From Chinchilla lanigera (taxonomy: Eukaryota > Chordata > Mammalia > Rodentia > Chinchillidae), in assembly GCF_000276665.1 (NCBI RefSeq), contig NW_004955502.1, positions 6,460,046 to 6,524,045 of the forward strand: a stretch of 64,000 bases of DNA, in the 5' to 3' direction. Positions within the stretch are counted from its first letter, which is position 1, and each line of letters opens with the position of its first letter. Below, one piece after another: positions 36,785-47,599 of the stretch. Below the pieces are notes generated by a model. The model was not told the origin of the DNA. It was given only the letters and a program-made list of their open reading frames with translations, and searched no databases. Made by a program: the position numbers and the translations under genes.

Positions 36785-37399
36785 AACATGTGAAATGTTA
36801 CTTAAAGAAGTTAAGAAATTATTTTTAAAAATGAAAATTCTTTATACTACAAAGAGATAAAATATTAGAGAACAGAAAGAGGAGTGAAAGGAAAAGAAGG
36901 GAGAGAGGAGAAGGGAATTGGAGAAAGGAAAAGAAATAGGGAACAATTTAGCTTCAGAACACACTAACACTAGAACCTGGATAGAAATCGAAAGGTAGGG
37001 TTTAAATAAATGCAAAGGAAATAAGGACAAATTTAAAAATGTTTTAAAAGTGAATCAAACAGTGTGTTTCAAGAAGGATTAAACGTTTCAGATGTCATCA
37101 AGGGGTTGAGTAATATTAGAATGAAAAAATATCCACAACAAGCTTTCACAATTACCCTGAAGTAATTACCACTAATATTTCTATTTTAAAATTTAGAAAA
37201 ACAGGAGTCTTAGAAAGATATCACTTAGAAAGGAAGTTCTGAAGATAAGATTTTAAGAACAAGAAGTTTGTAATGAGAAAGTAGAAATTGAGAAGAGCAT
37301 ATAAAATGTATAATTTGAGAGAGAGCTGATAAGAAAAACAATTCAGGGTCCAAACTTAAGGTTTAAGAGAGCAAGCCAAGGCACATTTTATTTAACGTG

Positions 37400-37970
37400 A
37401 ATGATCCCCTCCCTGGCAGGCATGTCCTCAGTGTCCACTCTGTGCCACACACTGGTCAGGCTCCAGATAAACAGGTCGGGCTCTAGATCCTGCCCTCAAA
37501 TACCTTGCATCCCAGGGAAAGAAGCTCACAATAAGCAAGCAACTAAGTAAATAATGTGATAGTTTCAGTCAGAAACCATTGTTAGAAATGAAGAAGTCAG
37601 GGAAGGGTAAGGCAGAGAATGAGTCAGGAAGTTTCCCTAAGGGATGATATTTGAGCAGACAGTTAAATGAAGTGAAAGAGCATGTGTGGGTAGATCCGTC
37701 TGCACCTGGAAAGGGCTGGGAATGCATTGAAGTTCAGTCTGCTTGCTGAAGAACCCAAAGTAGCTGATAAGGACGTCTAAGCTGTAGGAAAGACTTTTCA
37801 TTATAATTTAAATGCAGCATCTTAAGGGAATTTTGAGCAGGGAGAGGATATGTTATGATTTTTATTTTCAAAAATTCACTCTACCTGCTGTGTGAGACAC
37901 AGACTAGGCACAAAAACAGATGCAGGGAAACCAGTCAGAAAACTATGACAGTTGCCCAAGTGAGAAATCT
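37400..37970 (-). mobile_element. Second copy of the ancient 35.4 kb repeat family
   Basis: Restarts the family's order: 'agtgtccactctgtgccacacactgg', 'cctgccctcaaataccttgcatcc', 'gatatttgagcagacagttaaatgaag', 'gaattttgagcagggagaggatatgttatg', 'ctctacctgctgtgtgagacac', 'ggaaaccagtcag'. Strongly diverged. The call is ancient mammalian repeat, with L2 antisense only as a guess. Confidence 0.5.
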
Positions 37971-38188
37971 GCTATAGCTTTTCAAGTACCCTAAAACTTT
38001 CATTTCTGATAGATCCTAGGTATGCTGAGGGTCAAAATGCTCCTGATATGCGATTGACATGTGATTAAAAAATGAGTGAGATTACAGTAATGTAAACCTG
38101 CCACTGCCAACAAAAACATTTAAACCACAATTAATTGCTGCTACAGATTGAATGCCCCCTGTCCCATTTGTGCATTAAAAGTAAACCG

Positions 38189-38224
38189 CCACTGTCCAGG
38201 CAGGCTTCAAACTCACTGTGTAAC
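38189..38224 (-). mobile_element. B1 fragment, antisense
   Basis: 'gtccaggcaggcttcaaactcactgtgtaa' is the reverse complement of the B1 internal region. Only about 35 bp survive. Confidence 0.5.
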
Positions 38225-38339
38225 AAAAGAAATCCAAAGTAAGAAGGGTTAGCTATATTCATATCCAACAAGAGAAAAGTAGAAGAGTAAGGTCAGTACA
38301 TGGTGATAAAGGAAAAATTTACAATAAGTATTTAACAAA

Positions 38340-38397
38340 TATATATATATATTGTATATATAGATATATATATATATATATACACACATATATATCT
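38340..38397. repeat. (AT)n microsatellite inside L1
   Basis: Interrupted TA/TATG/CA repeat of about 58 bp. Confidence 0.95.
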
Positions 38398-38995
38398 GCA
38401 ATGTCAGTGCACTCAGTTTCATAAAATAAACCATACTTTACATGAATGCACACATGGACCCTAATACAATTACAGTGGATGACTTTAATACCTCAGTCTT
38501 AACAACAGATAGGTCTTGTGGACAAAACCTCAACAAAAAAATATCAGAGATAAATATATTACAGAACAAATGGATTTAACAAACATTTATAGAATATTCC
38601 ATTGAACAACTACAGAATACACCTTTTCAGTAAACAGCTCATGGAAATTTTTCCAAATTACATCGTATTTTAGGCAATAAAGTAGTTTTAGCAAATATAA
38701 AATCTTGAAATGATTTTCTGCAGCTGATAAAATAATAATGGAATGAAATGAAATAAACTACACAAATACATGCAAATTGAACAATACACTTTTGAAAATC
38801 AGAGAGTCACTGGAGAAATAAGGGAAGAGGGAAATTATAAAAGTCAATAAAAATGGCAACACAACAGCTGGGCATGGTGGTGCATGCCCATAATCCCAGC
38901 ACTTCAGAGGCTGAGGCAGGAAGATCACTGAGAATTTGATGCCAGCTTGGGTTGCGCAGTGAGTTCAAGCCCAGCCTGCACTAGGTAGTGAGACT

Positions 38996-39398
38996 TGTGG
39001 TGAACACATAATTGGTAAACACATAAAGGCTAAAAATTACTGAGCTATTGGGTGGAGGGAAAAAATGTCAGTTTGACCCAAGAAAGAGAAACTGTGCTTG
39101 ATTGTTAGTCTAGTTTGAAAACAATGCATGCATCTAAGAACGTTCTGAACTTTGCAACACCTGCTTGCTGGAGCCAATAGGTTCCACTTTTCTGCCCTTG
39201 CAAAAAAGAAATTGTTCACCTGCACCAACTGGGATGTGGTTTTCAAGCTTAAAAGCTCAAACTTTCTTCAGGTTCGGGGCTGCTCAGCCTCTCCCTGCAT
39301 GGAGAACAGGCTGACAGCTGACAGCCTGGCTAATAAAGGCTCCTAAAATTCCAATTTGGAGTCTGGTCTCGGTTCTTTATTCAGGGTAACCCATTACA
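38996..39398 (+). mobile_element. Solo LTR (ERV1-like) inside a B1
   Basis: Begins tgtggtgaacac and ends gggtaacccattaca (TGT..ACA). Exact 5-bp duplications agact flank it (38991-38995, 39399-39403). Internal landmarks are in retroviral order: CCAAT at 39174-39178, a TATA-like cttaaaagctc at 39248-39258, AATAAA at 39332-39337, then a gtctggtctcggttctttatt-type U5. The compact layout resembles gammaretrovirus-like LTRs, although those usually leave 4-bp duplications. Length 403 bp; no internal provirus remains. Confidence 0.9.
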
Positions 39399-39410
39399 AG
39401 ACTCTGTCTC

Positions 39411-39442
<32 letters not shown>
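39411..39442. repeat. (CA)n in B1 tail
   Basis: CA repeat that replaced or grew in the A-rich tail of the B1 element. Confidence 0.95.
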
Positions 39443-39444
<2 letters not shown>

Positions 39445-39829
39445 GCAAACAAACAAACAAAAAGAGAACATAACATACCAGAATCTCTAGGCCACAGCAA
39501 ACACAGTCTGAGAGGCAGGTTTGTAGTTTTAAGTGCCTAACTCAAAAAATCAGAAAAATCTCAAGTAAATAACCTAACATTGCATCTCATACTCTTAAAA
39601 ACTCAAGGTCAGGCAAATCTTAAATCCAGTAGAAAAAAATAATAAAGGTCAAGATTAAAATTAGTAAAATAGAGACTAAAAGAACAATTTTAAGGGTCAA
39701 CAAAAAGTAGTTGGTTTTCTGCAAAGACAAAATTGATAAACCTTTAGGCAAACTAACCAAAAAAAAAGGCATTCCAATTTAATGAAATCACAGATGAAGG
39801 GACATTACAAAAGATACAACTAAAACCCA

Positions 39830-40216
39830 GTGTGTTACTTAATTTTTTCTTGTTGCTGAGACAAAATACTCAATGCCCAAAATTAAGGAAGGAAAGGTTT
39901 ATTTAGCTCTCAGTGTGTGGAGGTTTCAGTCCATAATCAGCTGGCTCCAAGACAGAGTGGCGTGGCTGAAGGGGTAACAGTTCAAGGTGGCAGAAGCCAG
40001 CAAAAGCAACAAGAGCAAATGGGGAGAGCAAGCCTCTTTTCCTTCCTTATACTGTATGCAGGGTACCACCCCCCAGGACGGGTGCAGCACTCACACCACC
40101 TCGATGCTCTCCTCTTGGACACATGAGAAAATTTACAAAATGAACACCCTGGCCTCAGGCTGAGTCACTTAGTTAAATTTTTAAACTTCTCAAGTTGACA
40201 CAATAAACCAACCATT
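39830..40216 (-). mobile_element. MaLR solo LTR, antisense, inside L1
   Basis: Starts 'tgtgttacttaattttttcttgttgctgagacaaaatac', then 'aggtttcagtccataatcagctggctccaag', and ends near 'caagttgacacaataaaccaaccatta', parallel to 59054-59452. L1 ORF2 sequence lies on both sides. A second copy of its right end sits at 40281-40331. Confidence 0.85.
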
Positions 40217-40331
40217 AGAATATCCTCGGACATAAACAGTCACTGTAAGTCATGTCCTCTCCACCCTAGGATCTAGAACTGCTCAGTCACTTAGTTAAGC
40301 TTTTAAACTTCTCAAGCTGACACAATAATTG
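40159..40331. repeat. Direct duplication of the LTR right end
   Basis: 'gctgagtcacttagttaaatttttaaac' (from 40159) recurs as 'gctcagtcacttagttaagcttttaaac' (from 40281). Both continue 'ttctcaag.tgacacaata'. Spacing is 122 bp, with about 70 bp of other sequence between the repeats. Confidence 0.85.
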
Positions 40332-42429
40332 TATCCAGGAGCTCTTTAAGAATTATTCTGAGAATTTAAATTCCAATACACTGGAAAAGCTAGAAGAAAT
40401 TGGTAAATGTCTAGACACATGATCTCCCAAATTTGTACCAAGAAGACATAAAAACCCAAGTAAATCAGTAACAAGTAGTGAGATAGAAGCAGTAATAAAA
40501 GTCTCCCAGAAAGAAAAGCCCAGGACAGGACGGATTTTTTGGTGAATCTTGACATCCCTTTAAGAAAGGACTAACACCCATGTTCCTCAAACCACTCCAT
40601 GAAATATAAAGGGAAGGACTCCTTCCAAACTCATATAAAACCATTACCAGCCTGATACTAAAACCAGATAAAAACAAAATAAAAAGAGAAAACTATAGAT
40701 CAGTCTCCTTAATGAATATATATGCAAAAATTCTCAATTAAATACTTTTAAGTTGAATTCAACCAAACATTAAAAAGATCATATGCCATGATCTTGCTGC
40801 AAAGATAGTTCAACATGCACAAACCAATAAACAATACACCACATAGAATCAGGGACAAAAATCACATGGACTTCTCAATGGATGTGGGAAATGCTATCTA
40901 CAAAAAGTCAACATCCCTTCATGCTTAAATGTCTGAAGGTATTGCACCTCAGTATAATAAAAGTTATATATGACAAAGCGATATGCAACAGCATACTGAA
41001 TTATGGAAAAATAAAAGCATGACTTATAAAATATGAAATGAGACAAGGGTGTCCACTCTCATCACTCTTAATCACATAGTACTGGAAATTTCAGCCAGAG
41101 TAATAGACATCAGAATAAACTAAAGGAAATACAAATAGGAAAGGAAGAAGGCAAATTGTGTGATTATAAATTCTATACTTCCAACATTTATAGCCTTCAT
41201 AGAAAGAATGATAACTAATAAGTTCAATAAAGTATCAGGATAAAAGTAGCCTTTCTATGCACTAATAACAAATTCAATGAGAAATAAATAAGAAAAACAA
41301 TTCTATGCAAAATAGTTTTCTTAATAAAACACAAGGGGTAAATTTAACCAAGGAGGTAAAGGACCCCAACAGAAAATAACTATGAAGCACTGAGGAAAGA
41401 ATCTGAAGAATAATTTAGAAGATGGAAAGATCTCCCATGTTCATGGATCAGCAGAACCAATACTGTTGAAATGGTTTTACTCTCAAAAGCCATCTACAGG
41501 AAGATGGCAAAGTAGTGAGCAGTACAAAAACAGCCTCTCCAAGATTTGGAGTCCAAATGCTGAAATATTGCAATACGAGGAAGAGAAGAAGAAGAAAAGT
41601 GGGTCCCTGGGGCCCAGCAAGGATCTGAATGGAGAATTGAAGCCTATGGGGATAGAAAAGAGAGACAACTCAAAGAAGATGAGCACCAACTCATGGCATG
41701 GGAGGGGCAGGTTGAACGGTCAGAGGCATGGTGACTACTGATGACCCCAGAGGCCTCCACAGAAACATGTACCTATGGAGGGGAACAATGGGCACTGCAA
41801 ACTACAATGGCTGATGCATTATTCCAGGTCAGATGCACCCCCAGGGAGGGCACCTGGCTAATCACTATTTTGGAGAGGGGCTAATGAACTCAGAATTCAG
41901 AGCAGCTGTGGGCTGACTCTATCTAGCAGCTCCCAGTGTAAGGCATACCTAAGTTCAAAATAGTGGGAGGTCAGGGAACCAAATTCAGGCTGACAGGAGA
42001 CACTGAGAGTGTTGTGAGCTGAACAACTCAGGCGCCAGCATCACAGCCAAAAACCAGACGCAGACTGAGCTTCAGTGGAACTAAAGGTGCAGGCCTGCTG
42101 GGATTACTCACTACCTCATTATAATTCTACCGCTAGCTTGCTGGGTTCAATCAACAGATCTGAGCCCTGTCTATCCCCTCTGTCTACCAGTAACAGCAGA
42201 GACATGCCTCAAAGTGAATATTTTTTTCTTTCTTTGCTTTTCTGTTTCTCTTGGTTGTTTGTTCTTTTTTTATATGAATATGAACACTGTAGTTTTATTT
42301 GTTGCTGTTTTTTCCTGTTCTTGTTTCTGTTTCTTTCTGCTTTCTTTCAGTCCTACCTTCTTTACCAGTTTCCCAAAATTACATAATCTTCCTCTGTCCT
42401 CCCACCTTGCTTCTGCTTTTTTTTCTTTC

Positions 42430-42535
42430 TTTCCTTTTTTTTTTTTTTTTCCTTCTTTTTTTTTCAGACACAGTCTCACTACGCAGTTCAGACTGGCTTT
42501 GAACTTGCTATGTAGTCCAGGCTGACCTTTGGGCT
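42430..42535 (-). mobile_element. B1 fragment, antisense, inside L1 5' UTR
   Basis: A T-rich tail (42430-42465) precedes 'agacacagtctcactacgcagttcagactggctttgaacttgctatgtagtccaggctgacc', the reverse complement of the B1 3' half. The 5' half is missing. Confidence 0.88.
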
Positions 42536-42834
42536 GTGTTTGATGTTGCGGTTATTACTGATTGTACTACATTAGCCAAGGTGACATAAATGTTCTAGTC
42601 AGTTATTCTTCCTCGTATGTCAAGATTGAGATTGCTTGAGGGTCATAAACAATACTATAGGCCAATGCTAAAGAAGTAGGGGCTAGATCAAACAGGCAGC
42701 AACTTCTCATCCCCAATAAATTGAAGAGGTAGGATCATGCAACAGATTTCAAACCCAAAGCCAGCTACATCTGAAAGACATCTCTGAGAAATAGTCATTT
42801 CCTGAGAATTCTCAGCAATAAAGCTACCTACCAT

Positions 42835-44118
42835 GAGTAAATTACAAGCATCAATGCAGAAATTAAACTAAAAGGAAAGGAGAGACAGAAGAGAAAGAAA
42901 AGAGAAGAGAAGAGAAGAGAAGAGAAGAGAAGAGAAGAGAAGGGAAGGGAAGGGAAGGGAAGGGAAGGGAAGGGAAGGGAAAGGAAGGGAAAGGAAGGGA
43001 AAGGAAGGGAAAGGAAGGGAAAGGAAGGGAAAGGAAGGGAAGGAAGGGAAGAGCAAGGCATGGAAGAAAGACAGAACCCCAGAATTTCAGCTAACAAAGG
43101 CAAACTCAGGCAGCCATGAAGTGGAACAGTTTGAAAGCACCCACCTGAACTCTAAAGTGGTAACAGCAGAAGTAATGCAGCAAATGAATGAGGCTCTAGA
43201 AAAAATCAAATCAGAAATAATTTCTCAGATAACTACAGAGATGGTAACCATAATGAAGGAAATGGATAGGGACTTGGAGCACATAGAGATAAAAAAAAAT
43301 AGAGGATCTTAGTAGAATAATGGAAACCATAAATGCCCAACATAGGAAAGAAATTGAATCCATGGAACAGATTGAAACAGATATACAGGAGAATAAAAAT
43401 TACATTGCAAGTATAGATAGCAGAACAAACATATGTGAGAATAGAATATGAGGTGTAAAAGACAGAATTGTGGTTAGTGATTATGATAAGAAACAGTTCT
43501 TAAAAACAGCAAAGGACCACAAAAAATCAATCCAGCATATACTAGATGATGCAAAGAAAAATAACATAAGATTGATCAGTGTCAATGAGAAAGCAGAAGA
43601 TAGTGCAAATGACATAAAAAAGATGTTTGCAGAAGTAATGGCAGAAAACTTCCCAAGCATAGAAAAAGAATTTGACATACAGTGAGGCATATAGAACTCC
43701 AATTATCTATGACAAAAGAAATTTACAGCAAGGCGTACAATAGTCAAGATTCAGAAATTCAACACAAGGACACAATATAAAACTCAGTTAGTGAAAAGAA
43801 ACAAATCAACTATAAAAGAAAGCCCATCAGAATCACAGCAGACTTCTCAACATGAACCCTTAAGGAGAGCTTGAAGTGAAGATTTTCCAAGCCCTAAAAG
43901 AAAATCTCCAAAACCACATTGATGTATGCCACAAACTGTCTTTCAAAGTTGATGGAGAAGTAAGATACTTACATGATAAAGAGCACCTGAAGAAATACAT
44001 GATCACCAAGATAGCACTCCAAAATTTTCTGAGGGATATTCTAGAAAGAGGTAACAAGGACTACAGCTCCATGAATCCCAACAGAATTGTAACATCACTG
44101 TGGAGGTCTGGGTTCTGA
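42835..44118 (+). pseudogene. L1 ORF1 pseudogene
   Basis: ORF1p is the L1 RNA-binding protein (coiled coil, RRM, C-terminal domain). Three pieces in order are visible: a coiled-coil-like piece at 43121-43312 (MNEALEKIKSEI..), a second at 43470-43685 (KKNNIRLISVNEKAEDS, AENFPSIEKEFDIQ; end of coiled coil and RRM start), and the C-terminal domain at 43876-44060 (KIFQALKENLQNHI, LSFKVDGEVRYL, IALQNFLRDILE). They lie in different frames with stops between, and a purine repeat sits in the N-terminal part, so it is not functional. Confidence 0.8.
42887..43053. repeat. 167-nt pure purine repeat
   Basis: Uninterrupted A/G run made of three successive phases: (agaga/aagag)n, (gaagg)n and (gggaaaggaa)n. 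It lies inside the ORF1 N-terminal region of the L1. Confidence 0.97.
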
Positions 44119-44135
44119 AGGGGCTCCTCTGGCAC

Positions 44136-44143
44136 AACACACA

Positions 44144-44174
<31 letters not shown>

Positions 44175-44176
44175 CC
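44136..44176. repeat. (CA)n microsatellite
   Basis: About 40 bp of CA repeat with one 'at' interruption, between the ORF1 and ORF2 remnants. Confidence 0.97.
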
Positions 44177-44369
44177 CTTGCTCTCACTCAGACAAGGAAT
44201 GCATGAGTGCAGCCAAGTTGATTTAAAGCCTAAGATCCTTCCAGCACAGAATGAGGAACTCAGAAAATGAAAGTAGTAAGAAGCAGAGGTTCACTTATAA
44301 TATTGCAAAGATAGAGAGAAAGCTGTCCAGCAACAAGTTTGCTTAGCAAAGGGAGCTCACAAGTGAGCT

Positions 44370-45872
44370 ACTTATATATTATGAAGATCAGAGCAGAAAT
44401 TAATGCAATTGAGTCTAAAAAAATACAAAGAATCAATGAATCTAAGACTTGGTTCTTTTAAAGAATAAATAACATTGACAAATGCTTAGCCATCCTTATC
44501 AAATAAAAGACTCAAATTCATGTAATAAAGCATGAAAAGGGTAAAATCACAAGAGATTCTGTAGAAATCCATATCATCAATACCTACTTCAGAACCTATA
44601 CTTGAAGAAGATGGAAAATACAGAAGAAATGGACAGATTCCTAAGTACATATGAATTCATCCCAGGGATGCAGGGATGGCTCAACATACACAAATCTATA
44701 AATGTATTAAACCATATTAACAGAGCCAAGAACAAAAACCACATGATCATCTCAATAGACAAAGAAAAAGCATTTGATGAACTCCAACACTCATTCATAA
44801 TAAAAATCATACAGGAAATTGGAATAGATGGTCTTCATCTCAATCTGATAAAAGCCACCTTTGACAAACCAACAGCTAATATCATACTAAATGGTAAAAA
44901 AATGAAAGCTTTCACTCTAAAATCATAAACAAGACAAGGATGTCCATTATCACCACTCTTACCCAGTACAGTTTTAGAAACAGTAGCCTGAGAAATTAAA
45001 CAAGAAAGAAATAAAAGGAAAAAGGACTTTATATGGAAGACACAAAAACTCCACCAAAATACTACTAGATTTAATAACCAAGTCCAGCACCATAACTGGA
45101 TAGAAACTCAACACTCAAAAATCAATAGACTTAAAAAAAAATCAACAGACTTCCTGTACGCAAATAACAAACTCATTGAGAGAGAAACTAGGAAAACCAC
45201 ACTTTCACAATAGCATCCAAAAAAATGAAATACTGAGGAATCAATCTAACAAAGGATATACTAAGACCTCTAATCATAGTACTCTGAAAAAGGAGATCAA
45301 AGAGAATATCAAAATTGAAAGATATCCCCTATTCTTGTGAAGGAAAAACCAATATACTGAAAATAACCATACTTCCGAAATTGTTATACAATTTAATTTA
45401 ATGCAATCCTGATCAAAATACCAAAAGCATGCCGCACAGAATTAGAAAAAACGTCCCTAATGTTCATTGGGAATCAAAAGAGACTTAGAATAGCAAAAGT
45501 AATTCTGGGCAACAAATGCAAGACAGGGGGCATCATAATCCTTGACTTGAAATTATACTACAAAGCTACCATGATAAAAACAGTGTGGTACTGGCATAAA
45601 ACAAGACAAAAAGACCCAAAGATCAATGGTGCAGATTAGAAGATGTAGAAACAGCTCCAGATACACTCAGCCACAATATTGTTGACAAAGGGGCCAAACA
45701 CCTTCACTGGAAGAAAGATAGCCTCTTTAATAAATAGTGCTAGAAAAACTGGCTTTCCATATGCCCAAGAGTAAAACTAGACACACATCTCTCCATGCAC
45801 AAAACTAAAATCAAATATATGAATATGAAAACAGAGACACTAAATCTACTCAAAGATTAATACATGGAACTC
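44370..45872 (+). pseudogene. L1 ORF2 pseudogene fragments
   Basis: The best piece is 44602-44928 (108 codons): it contains [18 protein letters not shown] and [17 protein letters not shown], typical of the L1 reverse-transcriptase palm just before the catalytic FADD block. The expected FADD region near 45010-45070 is not recognisable. Downstream pieces (45400-45870; 'ggcatcataatccttgacttg', 'aaacagtgtggtactggcat') are out of frame. Confidence 0.85.
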
Positions 45873-46488
45873 TCTTTGTTGATTCTTTGTGGCATTTCCC
45901 ATGCAATAGAGGTTTCATTCATGAAGTCCAGAAATAGGGAAAGCTAATACAAGGCTCCACTTTGGGGAATGTGGATATCCAAGAAGTTGGATGTGAGTGG
46001 TAGAACCCCAGGGTAAGCAGGGGAAATGGGAGTGGGAGGAAGCAAACTTACCCCTAGGTTAAAGTGGGGCTTCAAGTTGTAATGGAATCACCTATGGGAA
46101 GGGCAAGAATGGAGCTGAATCCATCAAGAGGAAGAATTGTCAAGGGTTGGCAAATTTCTCAAGCTTGAGAATTTTAGGCCTACCCTGTGCTTGGGAATTT
46201 CTAATCTTATTCCCAAACACTAGGTAAAGAAAGTATTACTGATGACTATGCTAATTTTCTAACCTCATTAATTCTCTACCTTTCTTTGAGCTTATGGAAT
46301 GCTGTGGTGCTACAGACAGGTTGGTGAAGAACAGAGAATGAGAGAGATAAACATGCTTGTTGGTCTTGCAGAAGAAATGAATGCGGGCCAGAACATACAC
46401 TGTATGGGGGATGAAGAAGTTAACATTGCAAAGGTAGACAAAGACATAGTTAAGAACATTTTAAGTCACCTCCCCATTTAGACTTTAA
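45873..46488. other. No gene seen
   Basis: Unassigned sequence. The 60-codon frame at 46299-46481 has no recognisable feature. Confidence 0.4.
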
Positions 46489-46960
46489 CTGTTCTGAAGG
46501 CCATGGCAAGCTACTGAAGTACTTTTGCAAAGCCACAACAAATTTGATCAAGGCCTTTTTAAAAAGTATAACTATAGAGAGAACTTTGAAGAAGCAAGGT
46601 TTTAAGACAGGAACACTCACTAGGAGGCTATAAAAAAATACTTAAAGAAAGAAATGACAGTGATGACCCAAAACTGGAAAGCAGTAGCGTAATGGAGAAA
46701 GGAGGAGAAGAAAAGTTGGGGAGACAGAGCCAGAGCCCTTAAGTGAAAAAGAGAGAGAAAGTGACAATGATGAGGTTTGTAAATTTAGGTGAGACCATGG
46801 TGCTCTCCCTCCCAACAGAAACGGGAAGGATGTGGGGAGAAAAACAAAATAATGAATTTGGTTTGCAGCATGTTGAATATAGAGCAGCAATGTAAATATC
46901 TATAAATATTAATGTAAAAGAATTAAGGTCATTTTTTATTCTCATCAAGCACAAGACTAA
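46489..46960 (-). mobile_element. Third part of the ancient 35.4 kb repeat family
   Basis: Blocks 'tgaaggccatggcaagctactgaag', 'gatcaaggcctttttaaaaag' and 'aggaacactcactaggaggctata' follow the family's order ('gtaggccatggtaagg', 'aggagtgacatgatct', 'gaccagttaggaggctat'). Confidence 0.4.
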
Positions 46961-47017
46961 AGGAAATTAACAACTTGAGACCTGAAAACGCAGTGGTGAT
47001 TTCTCACATTACTAAAG

Positions 47018-47229
47018 GATTCTTTACTCTTCATAAAATGGTTCAGCTAGATTCTTCTAAATTATGGCTTTTCCCAACACATTAAAGTCATGATTTGATT
47101 TTTAAATATAGGTCTGAAAATAAGATTCTTTACCCTTCATAAAATGGTTCAGCTAGATTCTTCTAAATTATGGCTTTTCCCAACGCATTAAAGTCATGAT
47201 TTGATTTTTAAATGTAGGTCTGGAAATAA
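47018..47229. repeat. Two-copy 106-bp tandem duplication
   Basis: Copy 1 is 47018-47123 and copy 2 is 47124-47229, both beginning gattcttta. I count about four substitutions (e.g. actctt/accctt, acaca/acgca), so identity is about 96%. No repeat family recognised. Confidence 0.97.
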
Positions 47230-47599
47230 GAGGGATTACTTTGGGGCAGAATAGTGCAAATGCAAACAAAAATTCTCAAATAGACAGAAAAGGAGTAACT
47301 GAAGGGAAAAGAAGAGAAAACAGAAATTCAGAGAAAAACACAAAATAATGTTATGGGTCCAAGAGCAAGTATGGGAAGGGTAACAGGGTACATCTTGTAA
47401 GCTGTGTAGCAGAGTCAGAAGTCATACTTAAGGACAAAAAAGGACTGGGATATGAAAGACCAAGTAAGGTTCTCTCTCAGAATCAAGGAGCGAGTGGGCT
47501 GGCATGCTACTACGCTTTGTGGAATTGTGGGGAAGGCTCTTCATAGAGAAGGAACTTTAACCTAGGTTTACAATCTCTGAAGCCCTAAATTCTGCCTCC
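47230..47599. other. No gene seen
   Basis: Unique-looking, purine-rich sequence. Confidence 0.45.

Larger units (their letters stand above)
35390..37135 (-). mobile_element. Long ancient repeat, tentatively L2/CR1-type antisense
   Basis: Starts with 'taatatttattgaccatctaccatattctacctc' (the 'tttattgagcacctactatgtgccagg' class of wording). It continues after the inserted MaLR LTR with blocks such as 'ctgttgggtgtgggtgataag', 'tttactaacgtggaatacagg' and 'gtgtttcaagaaggattaaacg..atgtcatcaaggggttgagtaa', which keep the order of a known ancient mammalian family that I cannot name with certainty. The assembly gap lies inside it. A second copy starts at 37400 and a third part is at 46489-46960. Confidence 0.5.
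38867..39462 (+). mobile_element. B1 SINE split by a solo LTR
   Basis: Left part 38867-38995 ('gctgggcatggtggtgcatgcccataatcccagcac..') includes the B1-type internal duplication (gccagcttggg..gagttcaagcccagcctg). The right part 39399-39462 (agactctgtctcaaaa plus CA- and caaa-rich tail) completes it. The two parts are separated by a 403-bp LTR. Flanking L1 target duplications are imperfect (gcaacacaac / gaacataaca). Confidence 0.93.
38225..41497 (+). mobile_element. Old L1 ORF2 region with nested insertions
   Basis: A decayed L1 reads left to right through the endonuclease part (38250-38866; 'gatgactttaatacctcag', 'aacatttatagaatattcc'), the linker (39464-39829; 'cataacataccagaatctct', 'gtagttggttttctgcaaag') and the reverse transcriptase to beyond it (40335-41497; 'gaaaactatagatcagtctcc', 'gagacaagggtgtccactctcatcactc'). 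Stops and frameshifts are everywhere. It is split by a B1 (38867-39462) and a MaLR LTR (39830-40216) and ends where a younger L1 starts. Confidence 0.85.
41498..45872 (+). mobile_element. L1 with 5' UTR, broken ORF1 and ORF2
   Basis: The 5' end carries the L1 hallmark gaagatggcaaagtag. The 5' UTR runs to about 42834 and includes a pyrimidine-rich stretch. ORF1 follows at 42835-44118 in several frames and ORF2 fragments at 44370-45872. The ORF2 endonuclease and early RT are missing between ORF1 and 44370, and the 3' end is truncated at about 45872, before the polyadenylation region. Confidence 0.88.

Noticed and set aside
36343..36789. 148-codon minus-strand open frame
   Set aside because: It crosses the 100-N assembly gap and lies in an ancient repeat.
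42828..43103. Ser/Phe/Pro-rich open frame on the minus strand
   Set aside because: It is the translation of the polypyrimidine complement of the purine repeat.
44602..44928. Functional reverse transcriptase
   Set aside because: Only the fragment before the catalytic FADD block is open. The rest of ORF2 is deleted or frameshifted.
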